The translations under genes were made by a program, and so were the position numbers. Of a stretch of DNA of 64,000 nucleotides, positions 26,889-36,098 are shown piece by piece. This stretch comes from an uncultured Candidatus Saccharibacteria bacterium (GTDB lineage Bacteria; Patescibacteriota; Saccharimonadia; Saccharimonadales; Saccharimonadaceae): the NCBI GenBank assembly GCA_946406645.1, contig CAMJLD010000001.1, forward strand, positions 32,252 to 96,251. The letters run 5' to 3'. Under the pieces are notes generated by a model. The model had not been told where the DNA came from. It searched no databases and was given only the letters and a program-made list of their open reading frames with translations. The first letter of the stretch is position 1, and each line of letters opens with the position of its first letter.

Positions 26889-28842
26889 GATGTATCGCGA
26901 AACCACCGCCTGGTGCGATATACATTTCCATTTTGTCACCGTGGCGCACGATGCGTTCCTCGATGACATAGCCTAGCTGATGGTCGCGGTAATGCGCATC
27001 ATCTGAATCGCGGTATATAACAGCTACGTAGTTCACGCCTGGTTCAAGGTAATCAAAGTAGAGGTCAAGCTTGCGGCCTTCTTCGTTCGTCACGCCACCG
27101 ACGTACCAGTCAGTACCTTCCCATTGCTGACGCGCCACGACATAGTATTTGCCAATCTCACCAAGAAGCGGCACGGTCTGCTCCCAGCGCGTAGGGACTT
27201 CGCGGATGAAGTGGAATAGATCCGGATGCTGCGTTTCATAAACCTGCGGCCTATCAGCAGCCATCTGCATCGAAGAATAAATCGTAACATAGTAAGCAAG
27301 CTGACGTGTCAAAGTCGAGGCAATGCGCTTCGAGAAATTCGAAACATCGAGAATACCTGGCGTATAATCCATGCCGCCACTTAAGAGACGTGTAAACGGT
27401 AAGAAACAGGCATGCGACGGTGCCAAAGCGCCACCTTCATATTCCTGGCCACGCGCACCTTCGCGAGTCATTAAGTTCGGCCAAGTGCGCTCGATACCGG
27501 TGCCTTTAATTGGCTCATGGACATCAAGCATAATATGATATTTCGCCGCGAGCTCAAGTGCCTTCTGATAGTGCAAAACACCGAGCTGCGAATGGTGGAA
27601 TTCTCGATGGCCATTAATCGTCATCTTCGTACCGGCGTAGCCAGATTTAACATAGCGAATACCATACTGCGCCAAGAACTTATACGCATCTTCAAGTTGA
27701 GCCTCATAGTTATCGATGTAGCCAACTGTCTCGTGATGACCGATAATTTCAACGCCGTTTTTGCGACCATACTCAGTCACCGCCTTCATGTCAAAATCAG
27801 GTGTCGACTCCATGAACTTATTATTCACGCCATTCTCGAGCCAATCGCCCTCCCAGCCATCATTCCAGCCCTCGATGAGGAGAGCGGTGATACCAAGATT
27901 ACGACAAGAATTGATATACTGCATTGCGTGTTCGGTCGTAGCACCATGGCGTTCACCTGGAGCCCAAGTCCATTCGCCAACAAACATCGCCCACCAGATA
28001 CCCATGAACTTCGTCGGCTCAACCCAAGAGAAGTCATCGCGCGGAGGCTCATTTAGATTTAAAATCATGCGGGATGTCGTAAGATCAAGCGCATCCTGAG
28101 CAATTGTAATCGTACGCCACGGCGTAGAGAATGGTAGCTCGACATAGGCGCGCATGCCATCCGAAAGCGGTGTAATGTCTGCTTTGAGCGACGAGTTGTT
28201 GAGTTTCAAAGTCATCGAGCCATAGTTATAAAGCGCCGCCTCGTGAATTGCGACAAAATAGCCAACTGGCGTCTGAATCGTAATCGGCGTATGGACGGAA
28301 TCCGTCAGAGAATAAACCGGATGCTCAGTATAGTCATATTCGTAGCGGTCCGGCTGATAAGCTGGAATGCTCCACGAACGGGAATTCGAATCAACTGAAA
28401 ACTCAGTAATCTCATCAGCAACAATCATATTCTCCATATCAGGCTGAGCTGGCACCTCGTAGCGGAATGCAACACCATCATTAAATAGGCGGAAACGAAC
28501 CGTCAGCAAGCGATTTGGCTTATCTATTTCCTCGAGATAGAAAGCAGTCTCATTGTAATTATTGCGGATGACACGTTGCTCGCCCCAGAAGGCCTTCCAT
28601 GTTTCGTCGGCCGAACGAGAATACGCGCGAACCACGGAAAAATTATCCGCGAGCGGGGAAGCATCTTTTAGAAGAAGCCCCAAGCGGGATTTACGCAAAA
28701 TAATCTTGTCATCTTTTTTGACGAAATAAGAAATTTGTCCATGATCAACCATGAACGTCGCCACCACCCTACGATCAGGGGATTTAACCTCATAGACCGC
28801 ATCGGTTTTCGGTTTTTTAAAGAGATTACCGAAGAAGCCCAC
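26875..28842 (-). CDS. Glycoside hydrolase family 97-like alpha-glycosidase, no signal peptide
   Basis: MGIWWAMFVGEWTWAPGERHGATTEHAMQYINSCRNLGITALLIEGWNDGWEGDW; HHETVGYIDNYE; DVHEPIKGTGIERTWPNLMTREGARGQEYEGG. Confidence 0.9.
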   Translation of the reverse strand: MGFFGNLFKKPKTDAVYEVKSPDRRVVATFMVDHGQISYFVKKDDKIILRKSRLGLLLKDASPLADNFSVVRAYSRSADETWKAFWGEQRVIRNNYNETAFYLEEIDKPNRLLTVRFRLFNDGVAFRYEVPAQPDMENMIVADEITEFSVDSNSRSWSIPAYQPDRYEYDYTEHPVYSLTDSVHTPITIQTPVGYFVAIHEAALYNYGSMTLKLNNSSLKADITPLSDGMRAYVELPFSTPWRTITIAQDALDLTTSRMILNLNEPPRDDFSWVEPTKFMGIWWAMFVGEWTWAPGERHGATTEHAMQYINSCRNLGITALLIEGWNDGWEGDWLENGVNNKFMESTPDFDMKAVTEYGRKNGVEIIGHHETVGYIDNYEAQLEDAYKFLAQYGIRYVKSGYAGTKMTINGHREFHHSQLGVLHYQKALELAAKYHIMLDVHEPIKGTGIERTWPNLMTREGARGQEYEGGALAPSHACFLPFTRLLSGGMDYTPGILDVSNFSKRIASTLTRQLAYYVTIYSSMQMAADRPQVYETQHPDLFHFIREVPTRWEQTVPLLGEIGKYYVVARQQWEGTDWYVGGVTNEEGRKLDLYFDYLEPGVNYVAVIYRDSDDAHYRDHQLGYVIEERIVRHGDKMEMYIAPGGGFAIHLKKQ

Positions 28843-28897
28843 GAAAATTCCTCATTAACATAAGCTTATTGTAGCACATTAATGTATAATAATGCTA

Positions 28898-29806
28898 ATG
28901 CTTTGGATAATTTTATGTCTGATTGCGGCGGCGCTCTGGAGCCTCGGAGTATTCTTCGACAACTACCAGACTGACGTGATTTTCCGCAATAAATTACCGC
29001 AGGCCATGAAGCGCATCAACGGCCCATTTTATCTGATAATTGCCGTCGTAATCGCAATCGTCTGCCGAATTCAGCTACCCGCGCTCGACCAAATCGGATT
29101 CCTTTTGCTTTCCGGTATCGTCAACAGCATCGCAACGCTTTTCTACTACGCCGCACTCAAGAACGAAGAGGCGACTGGTGCTACAATTTTCTATCAGCTC
29201 CAGCCAATCATGTTTCTCATTCTAGAATTCGTATTATTCGGCGAGAGCATCAGTCCAATGCAAATTATTGGCCTCGTCCTCATTCTAGCCGCACCAGTGA
29301 TCGTCGTTTTCTCACGCAAGCGTGCTAGTGCTAGGCGCACCGAAATGCGCGCAGCTATCCTGCTCATAATCTACGTCCTCATGGCGACCGTCTCGGGCGA
29401 AATCGCCATCCGCATGGGGCGTGGCCTCGACTTTATTCCAGTCTTTGTATTCTACTTAATCGGCCGCGGCGCCAGTGATACAATCATTAGCTTCCTCCCG
29501 TCGCTTCGCCGTCGTCACAAATACGTCATGGCGCACAACAAGAGAATCTATTTGTCGTGCACGCTAATTAACCAGTGCATCTGCACCATCGCAGAGTTCA
29601 TGTACCGCTACGGACTTATCATTGGCGTCGCCGCACTCGGCTCCGCCATCACAAATGCAACCGAGCTAATTCTGACCTTCATTTTCGGAATTATTCTTTC
29701 GATAATTTGGCCAAAATTCGGTCGCGAAAAGCTCCGACGTCGCGAGGTCATCGCGCACATCCTCGCCGTGATTCTTTGCGCGATTGGCATATTTGTCATA
29801 CAATAA
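28898..29806 (+). CDS. EamA/DMT-superfamily transporter (alternative ATG at 28892)
   Basis: Ten-TM pattern, internal duplication, YYAALKNEEATGATIFYQLQPIMFLILEFVLFGE. Confidence 0.75.
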   Translation: MLWIILCLIAAALWSLGVFFDNYQTDVIFRNKLPQAMKRINGPFYLIIAVVIAIVCRIQLPALDQIGFLLLSGIVNSIATLFYYAALKNEEATGATIFYQLQPIMFLILEFVLFGESISPMQIIGLVLILAAPVIVVFSRKRASARRTEMRAAILLIIYVLMATVSGEIAIRMGRGLDFIPVFVFYLIGRGASDTIISFLPSLRRRHKYVMAHNKRIYLSCTLINQCICTIAEFMYRYGLIIGVAALGSAITNATELILTFIFGIILSIIWPKFGREKLRRREVIAHILAVILCAIGIFVIQ

Positions 29807-29810
29807 GCAT

Positions 29811-30362
29811 ATGAATTTTGATTTAAGTTTTCTATCGGGCTACGAAGCAATCATCGCCATAGCCATCGGCGTATTTCTCGCCCTCTTCGGTTACAAACTA
29901 AAGCGCGTCGCGTTCGTAATAATCTGGTTTGTCATCGGCTACTATCTCGCAACACTCGTCGTGCCAAATATCACATCCGACCCAACCTGGCAAAAGCTAA
30001 TCCCAATCTGCGCCGGCGTCGTACTTAGCGTCTTCGGCTTCAGCATCGAAAAACTCTGCATCTTTGCCGTCGCCGCATTCTCGGTCGCTACAACCCTCAT
30101 AGATGCCTTCCAAATGACCGAACCGATCTGGATCACGCTCGCTATTGCAGCCGGCGTCATCGTCGGTATGATCGCCGTTTCCTTCATCAAGCCACTCGGC
30201 ATCATCACGACCGCGCTCTCAGGCGGTAAACTCATCGCAAAATACTCGATAATCCAGTTCCCGAATCTGCTCTCACATTACCCAAGCTTCTTCATTATTC
30301 TCGCCGTTAGCGCCGCCATCGGTATAATCTTCCAGTTCAAGTCCTGCAAACATCTAGAATAA
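29811..30362 (+). CDS. Multi-TM membrane protein, unknown function (start revised)
   Basis: Repeated hydrophobic segments; TACAAT six nt before ATG 29811. Confidence 0.7.
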   Translation: MNFDLSFLSGYEAIIAIAIGVFLALFGYKLKRVAFVIIWFVIGYYLATLVVPNITSDPTWQKLIPICAGVVLSVFGFSIEKLCIFAVAAFSVATTLIDAFQMTEPIWITLAIAAGVIVGMIAVSFIKPLGIITTALSGGKLIAKYSIIQFPNLLSHYPSFFIILAVSAAIGIIFQFKSCKHLE

Positions 30363-30417
30363 AAATATCCCCTTTCGGGGAACCATAATTACATTATACC
30401 ACAGATTGACGAAAAAG

Positions 30418-30846
30418 TCAAGCGTGATGGTATGGATGTCCGAGCGCAATCTCTTGTGCACGGTAAATTTGTTCAGCCAAAATTAAGCGACAAATCTGAT
30501 GCGGAAATACTAATTTAGATAAGCTCCAGACGAGATTTGCGCGCTCAACCATCTCAGTAGAGAAATGGCCAAAAGCGCCGCCAAGCACAAATACGACTTC
30601 GCGCCCAGTTTCGAGCGGTTTCAAGATACGATTCGATAACTCTGGCGAAGATAGAATTTCGCCATGCTCATCGAGTAAAATAACAAAGGCATCACGCGGT
30701 AGACGCATTACGCGATCGGCAAGCTTTTCCTCGTCAACAAAATCCCAACTGACCACAAACGGCTTCTTTAGGCGCTTCTCATATTCGCCGCAAGCCTCGA
30801 CCAGCCAACCATTGGATTTCTTTCCACCCGCAATAATACGAATCAT
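30418..30846 (-). CDS. rlmH: Ribosomal RNA large subunit methyltransferase H
   Basis: FVILLDEHGEILSSPELSNRI; FVLGGAFGHFSTEMVERANLVWSLSKLVFPHQICRLILAEQIYRA; stop is TGA. Confidence 0.93.
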   Translation of the reverse strand: MIRIIAGGKKSNGWLVEACGEYEKRLKKPFVVSWDFVDEEKLADRVMRLPRDAFVILLDEHGEILSSPELSNRILKPLETGREVVFVLGGAFGHFSTEMVERANLVWSLSKLVFPHQICRLILAEQIYRAQEIALGHPYHHA

Positions 30847-30884
30847 ATTGCATAATTTTAACATTTTTGCTATAATATCGAAAG

Positions 30885-31000
30885 TTACCAAAGACAGTGG
30901 CGGTGTTCAACACTTAATTATGCCACCGAGGATTCTTAAATCTTTTGTCTAGATTATTGGTGACGAGCCTTAACATTTTCTGGCGAAAACAATAATAACC
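30885..31000 (+). ncRNA. L10 ribosomal protein leader
   Basis: Between TATAAT (30871-30876) and rplJ; AAGACAGTGGCGG...CTTAATTATGCCACCGAGG resembles the Firmicutes L10 leader. Confidence 0.75.
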
Positions 31001-31018
31001 AAAAGGAGATTTCTATCT

Positions 31019-31543
31019 ATGGCAATTAGCAAAGATAAGAAACAACAATTGGTTGCCGACTTAAACGAGATTCTTTCCGATGCCAAGATGACCGTTTTTG
31101 CAAAGTACCAGGGCCTCACGGTCAAGGAAATGCAGGAACTTCGCGCTTTGGCTCGCGAAAGTGGCGTACAAATCAAGGTTGTCAAGAACCGCCTCGTCCG
31201 TGTTGCTATGGGCGAAATCGCGGCCTACAAGGACACCGATACTACCGCACTCGAAGGCCAGCTTCTCTACGCTATTTCTAGCGACGACGAAGTTGCTCCA
31301 GCACAGGTCCTCGCAAAGTTTGCGAAGGAACACACGATGCTCGAGCTTAAGGGCGCCTTCTCCGGCGATGGTAAAAACCTATCCGAGCAGGAAGTTCAGG
31401 ATCTTTCCAAGCTTCCAAGCAAAGAGCAACTTATTGGCCAGGTTGTGGACATGCTCCTCAGCCCAGTCAACGACGTTACGAGTGGCCTTTCTGGCAACTT
31501 GCACGCCTTGCTCGATGGCATTGCCGACAAGGCAAACGCCTAA
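31019..31543 (+). CDS. rplJ: 50S ribosomal protein L10
   Basis: KYQGLTVKEMQELRALARESGVQIKVVKNRLVRVAM; precedes L7/L12. Confidence 0.95.
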   Translation: MAISKDKKQQLVADLNEILSDAKMTVFAKYQGLTVKEMQELRALARESGVQIKVVKNRLVRVAMGEIAAYKDTDTTALEGQLLYAISSDDEVAPAQVLAKFAKEHTMLELKGAFSGDGKNLSEQEVQDLSKLPSKEQLIGQVVDMLLSPVNDVTSGLSGNLHALLDGIADKANA

Positions 31544-31597
31544 GTTTGCAATCTATTCAGGGGGACTATCAACTATTAATTTGAAAAGGAGTCAATC

Positions 31598-31978
31598 ATG
31601 GCTGCTGATGTTAAGAAAATCGCAGAGGAATTGGTTAAGCTCACCGTCCTCGAAGTTAACGAGCTTAAGAACGTCCTTAAGGACGAATATGGCATTGAGC
31701 CTGCTGCTGCTGTAGCTGCAGTTGCTGCTCCAGCTGCTGAAGCTGGCGCTGCTGCCGCTGACGAAAAGAGCGAATACAATGTCGTTTTGAAGGATGCTGG
31801 CGCTCAGAAGATCGCTGTCATCAAGGCAGTTAAGGAAGCTACCGGTCTCGGTCTTGGCGAAGCTAAGGCTATCGTTGACGGTGCTCCAGCAAACGTCAAG
31901 GAAAAGGTTGCTAAGGACGAAGCAGAAGCCCTCAAGAAGGCTCTCGAAGAAGCCGGCGCAACTGTCGAACTCGCTTAA
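31598..31978 (+). CDS. rplL: 50S ribosomal protein L7/L12
   Basis: [39 protein letters not shown]. Confidence 0.97.
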   Translation: MAADVKKIAEELVKLTVLEVNELKNVLKDEYGIEPAAAVAAVAAPAAEAGAAAADEKSEYNVVLKDAGAQKIAVIKAVKEATGLGLGEAKAIVDGAPANVKEKVAKDEAEALKKALEEAGATVELA

Positions 31979-32015
31979 GTTCATCATTCTTAAAAGCCAG
32001 AAAATGTTTAACCAA

Positions 32016-32043
32016 GGAGCGACCTTTCGGGGTCGCTTTTTGG
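32016..32043 (+). terminator. Terminator after rplL
   Basis: AGCGACC-TTTCGG-GGTCGCT-TTTT. Confidence 0.85.
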
Positions 32044-32058
32044 TGCTAAAATTAAAGC

Positions 32059-32850
32059 ATGAGCAAGACTATTACTGCCCCTACGGACAACGGACTCGAG
32101 CCCGACGATAGCAAGGTGAAGCTCTCCGGGGAGAACACCCAGGAGTTAGGGAAACTCTATCCAACCCAACAGGCACCCGAAATACGAAGCGAAGCCGAGA
32201 TTCAACTTGACGCAGAGATAAAGGAGAATCATGACTACGACGCAAACCTTAACCGCGCAATCATCACCGCATACTGCTTCGGCGCACTCGGAGTTGCGCT
32301 GTATGTATTGTTGGCACTTTGTTTTGAAGGCGCCAACAATACTCCGACAATCATCAGCTTATCGGTCAAACTAAGCATTTTTCTTCCATTTATTATCGCC
32401 TTTATAACACTTAAAAATGCAAGTAGTCGCTACCTAGCCGCAGAAAACTTTCCGCAAGCACAAAAAGAAGGGTTCACGAGGGCAACAATTTTGCCAATGA
32501 TGATTTTTAGGCTCGCAATTCTCTCAATCCTAACCGGCATATCCACAATGGCGCCCGGGCAAGTAGCGCAATTGATCACGCAGGCGTCATCGATATTCAT
32601 AAGTATAGCCATAGGCTCATCAATGCAATATAGCTTTTTGTCTAACCGCAAAATCTATTTTAGCCATCGTCTCCCAATCATAAACACACTAATCTTTTTA
32701 CTAATAACACTAGCCTCTATATCACCTACAGTTGTTAACATTAGCGGCAATCCAATGATAGCCTACGACCTCCTTTCTAGCGTGCTGACCGTCGTCGCTT
32801 TTTGTGTTATCGATCACCTCTGTGCGCGCGGATCTCTCGGCTGGAAATAA
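32059..32850 (+). CDS. Four-TM membrane protein, unknown function
   Basis: Long ORF with four hydrophobic segments; TAAAAT six nt before ATG. Confidence 0.7.
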   Translation: MSKTITAPTDNGLEPDDSKVKLSGENTQELGKLYPTQQAPEIRSEAEIQLDAEIKENHDYDANLNRAIITAYCFGALGVALYVLLALCFEGANNTPTIISLSVKLSIFLPFIIAFITLKNASSRYLAAENFPQAQKEGFTRATILPMMIFRLAILSILTGISTMAPGQVAQLITQASSIFISIAIGSSMQYSFLSNRKIYFSHRLPIINTLIFLLITLASISPTVVNISGNPMIAYDLLSSVLTVVAFCVIDHLCARGSLGWK

Positions 32851-33002
32851 ACCAAAAACAAATTGTCAATGGTAAAAAATACAACAAAATTCATGCTACT
32901 ACTGTTATTCGTGTGGAAAAAATAAAAATTTCGTACATTGACACATATGCCTAGAAAGATATATTATAGAATTAATAAAACTAACAGACAGGGATGCGAG
33001 GT

Positions 33003-33521
33003 ATGTCTGAATTACCAGAAAAACAAATAAAAAGACTACGTAGCCTTTTGACCGAGGCAGAGACTAATCTTTCTGCTGCTAAAGAATTATTAACTTCAAT
33101 GCTTGGCGATGGCGATATTATTACCGCTCCGTCCAGCACGATTTCCGAAAGCCCAGAGGGCAAGATTATTGAAGGCGTCTTTGATGGCCAAATCATGATC
33201 GGCCCAGACGGCAAGAACTATCCAGTTCCAGCTAACTACGCTTCGAAGTCGAAGCTCGTCGAGGGCGATATCTTGAAGCTCACGATTGGCGAGAACGGCA
33301 AGTTCCTCTATAAGCAGATTGGTCCAGTCGAGCGCAAGACTGTTATCGGTACGCTCACTAGCCACGACGATCAGTACTTCGTTGAAGTTAATGGCAAAGA
33401 ATACAAGATTCTCTACGCTTCCGTCACCTACTTCCGTATCAAGGTTGGCGATCAGGTCACCGTGATTATCCCAGCAGATAATCCGGATGCTACCTGGGCA
33501 GCCGTTGAAGCAAGTCTATAA
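33003..33521 (+). CDS. Conserved-looking cytosolic protein, unknown function (start approximate)
   Basis: N-terminal coiled segment then beta-rich IMIGPDGKNYPVPANYASKSKLVEGDILKLTI; upstream TTGACA/TATTAT promoter. Confidence 0.75.
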   Translation: MSELPEKQIKRLRSLLTEAETNLSAAKELLTSMLGDGDIITAPSSTISESPEGKIIEGVFDGQIMIGPDGKNYPVPANYASKSKLVEGDILKLTIGENGKFLYKQIGPVERKTVIGTLTSHDDQYFVEVNGKEYKILYASVTYFRIKVGDQVTVIIPADNPDATWAAVEASL

Positions 33522-33552
33522 AAAATCCGCCTCGAAAGGGGCGGCTTTTTGT
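33522..33552 (+). terminator. Rho-independent terminator
   Basis: AAAAATCCGCCTCGAAAGGGGCGGCTTTTTG. Confidence 0.8.
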
Positions 33553-33560
33553 TGCCAGAA

Positions 33561-33881
33561 TTAAAGATGCATATATCTCGCTGAAGTTGAGAGCATAACG
33601 AAGCAGAAGAATAGGGCAGACAAAGCAACCATTGCGAGCGCGCCAATAATCTCCCTGGTCTTCGTATGGCAGCGCACGATATTCAAAATCGCAAGCATCA
33701 TACCTACAGCAGCGAAAAGTGGCGCCACAAACACTGCACCCATGTTTAGGTCATCCCAGTCATCGCGGAGCGCTAAGCAGAATTCAAAAAATACCAAAAT
33801 AAACGCCAGCACACTAAAAGAAATACTGAGGTCACGCAAAATCAGACGTCGTTTTTGTATCGATATTTTTATTTTAGCCAT
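33561..33881 (-). CDS. Small multi-TM protein
   Basis: 106-aa hydrophobic ORF with basic N-terminus in a convergent gap. Confidence 0.6.
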   Translation of the reverse strand: MAKIKISIQKRRLILRDLSISFSVLAFILVFFEFCLALRDDWDDLNMGAVFVAPLFAAVGMMLAILNIVRCHTKTREIIGALAMVALSALFFCFVMLSTSARYMHL

Positions 33882-33971
33882 AAATTACTCTTCTACTCTA
33901 GCACAATCTTAACAAAAAATCAAAGCCCTTATGCTAAAATAAAAGTAATATTAACCTGAAAGGGAAACTCT

Positions 33972-34670
33972 ATGCAACAACTCAAAAAATATATTGCCGA
34001 GTTTATGGGCACAGGTATTTTAGTGCTCTTCGGCTGTGGAGCTGCCGTCCTAACTGGCGACATTCTCCTCATCTCACTCGCCTTCGGTCTTTCGATCATC
34101 GTCGGCGCGTACACGATTGGCAAGATTTCGGGCTGCCATGTCAACCCAGCCGTTTCTCTCGCCATGTTCATTAATGGCAAACTCAGTCTCAAAGATTTCA
34201 TCGGCTACGTAATCGCCCAAATCGCAGGCGCTTTCGCTGGCTCTGGCTTGCTTTATGCAATCCTTAGCTGCACCAAGCTTAGTACCGAACATCTCGGCGA
34301 AAACGGCTTCGAAGCCCTTAGTGGTACCGGCATTAGCATGGTCGGCGCAATCCTCGTCGAAATCATCCTGACTTTTGTCTTCATTTACGTAATCCTCAAC
34401 GTCACCGCAAAGAAAGAGCATAGCAACATTGCTGGCATCATCATCGCTTTGACGCTTGCCTTCGTACATATGGTTGGCATCGCCCTCACCGGCACTTCCG
34501 TCAACCCAGCTCGCTCGCTCGCTCCGGCCGTCCTAGTCGGTGGCGAAGCTTTAAAGCAAGTTTGGGTCTTCATCGTCGCTCCGCTCGTCGGCGCCGCAGT
34601 TGCAGCATGCACCTACAAGCTCCTCAATGCTAGCTACGATGTCGAAAAGCCAGCCAAAGCTAAGAAATAA
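33972..34670 (+). CDS. Aquaporin/MIP-family channel
   Basis: Two NPA motifs: SGCHVNPAVSLAMF and GTSVNPARSLAPAV. Confidence 0.93.
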   Translation: MQQLKKYIAEFMGTGILVLFGCGAAVLTGDILLISLAFGLSIIVGAYTIGKISGCHVNPAVSLAMFINGKLSLKDFIGYVIAQIAGAFAGSGLLYAILSCTKLSTEHLGENGFEALSGTGISMVGAILVEIILTFVFIYVILNVTAKKEHSNIAGIIIALTLAFVHMVGIALTGTSVNPARSLAPAVLVGGEALKQVWVFIVAPLVGAAVAACTYKLLNASYDVEKPAKAKK

Positions 34671-34680
34671 GCTACATTTT

Positions 34681-34711
34681 AAAGAGTATCAGCGGGGAGA
34701 TACTCTTTTTT
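34681..34711 (+). terminator. Terminator after aquaporin
   Basis: AAAGAGTATC-AGCGGGGA-GATACTCTTTTTT. Confidence 0.8.
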
Positions 34712-34727
34712 GCGGTATAATTAAAGT

Positions 34728-36098
34728 ATGAAGGCGCTGTACAGGAGGTACCGACCACGCAGTCTGGATGAGGTTGTTGGACAACCGCAAATCACAGACA
34801 TTCTTTCGCATTCCATCAAAAATGGAAAAATCTCCCACGCCTATCTTTTCATCGGACCACGCGGCACCGGCAAAACATCTGTCGCCCGCATTCTCGCCCA
34901 CGAAATCAATGGATTCAAATACGAACTCGAAGACGATTATCTCGACATTATCGAAATTGACGCCGCAAGCAACACTGGCGTCGATAATATCCGCGACCTC
35001 AGAGAACGCGCAATCATCGCGCCAACGAAGGGGAAATATAAAGTCTACATTATCGACGAAGTTCACATGCTCAGTAAGTCCGCCTTCAACGCGCTCCTAA
35101 AGACGCTCGAGGAACCACCAGAACACGTCATTTTCATCATGGCGACAACCGACGCCCACAAGGTGCCAGTTACCATCACTTCGCGCAGCCAAGTCTTCAC
35201 ATTCAAGCTCGCCGACCCGAGCACAATGCTTGAGCATCTCAAGAATATCTGCAAAAAAGAGAAAATCGACATCGACGAAGAAGCACTAAAGATCGTCGTC
35301 AAACGTGGCGGCGGTTCCTTCCGCGATTCGCTATCCTTGCTCGACCAAGTCTCGACACTTTCTGATGGCAAAATCACCGCAAAATTACTTAACGAATCGC
35401 TCGGCTTGCCACAAGACGAACTCATCGAAAAACTGCTAACAGCCTACGCAGGTGCCGACACAAATACTGTAAATCAAACATTACGCGAGCTGCTCGATTC
35501 CGGCATTAAAGCCGAAATTATCGCAACCGAGCTCATCGACCGCATCCTCGAAAAACCAGAGCCAGCCTACTTACCACTGCTCGATAAACTCACCGACGTC
35601 AGCCGCAATGCACACCCGAATGCTAAGCTATTGCTCGCATTCTACCGCGACCAAGTCGTCGCCGCACCGAGACCAATTGCGCCAGCACCAGTTATTAAAG
35701 CCGCCGCAAAGCCAGCCACACCAAGGCCAACAGAAACTCCGAAACAACCAGAACCAGCAGCACAGCCCGAACCGACAAAAACCGTAGTCATCGCCGCGAC
35801 TGGCAGTTCCGCTGACGAAATCTGGCAAAAAGTTCTCGAAAACGTCCGCGAAAATGCACCGATGGAATTAAGTAACTTTGAAAAAGCACATTACTGTCTG
35901 AACGGGACAACCTTCGAAGTCCACGCCACAAACGCGTTCATTAGAAAACGACTCGACACGAAACGTTCATTAATTACATCGGTCCTACCGGAATCATATA
36001 CAATATTAATAAGCGATCAGCCGCTCGCGGCCGATCCAGACATCGCTAATATCATGGAAGCAATTGGTGGGGGAGAGGAAATCGAAATAGATGAGTAA
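34728..36098 (+). CDS. dnaX: DNA polymerase III gamma/tau-like subunit without zinc module
   Basis: YRRYRPRSLDEVVGQPQ; GPRGTGKTSVARILA; YIIDEVHMLSKSAFNALLKTLEEPPEHVIFIMATTDAHKVP. Confidence 0.95.
   Translation: MKALYRRYRPRSLDEVVGQPQITDILSHSIKNGKISHAYLFIGPRGTGKTSVARILAHEINGFKYELEDDYLDIIEIDAASNTGVDNIRDLRERAIIAPTKGKYKVYIIDEVHMLSKSAFNALLKTLEEPPEHVIFIMATTDAHKVPVTITSRSQVFTFKLADPSTMLEHLKNICKKEKIDIDEEALKIVVKRGGGSFRDSLSLLDQVSTLSDGKITAKLLNESLGLPQDELIEKLLTAYAGADTNTVNQTLRELLDSGIKAEIIATELIDRILEKPEPAYLPLLDKLTDVSRNAHPNAKLLLAFYRDQVVAAPRPIAPAPVIKAAAKPATPRPTETPKQPEPAAQPEPTKTVVIAATGSSADEIWQKVLENVRENAPMELSNFEKAHYCLNGTTFEVHATNAFIRKRLDTKRSLITSVLPESYTILISDQPLAADPDIANIMEAIGGGEEIEIDE

Noticed and set aside
31098-31715. 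205-aa plus ORF overlapping rplJ in another frame
   Set aside because: Overlaps rplJ and the start of rplL; Ser/Arg-rich out-of-frame translation
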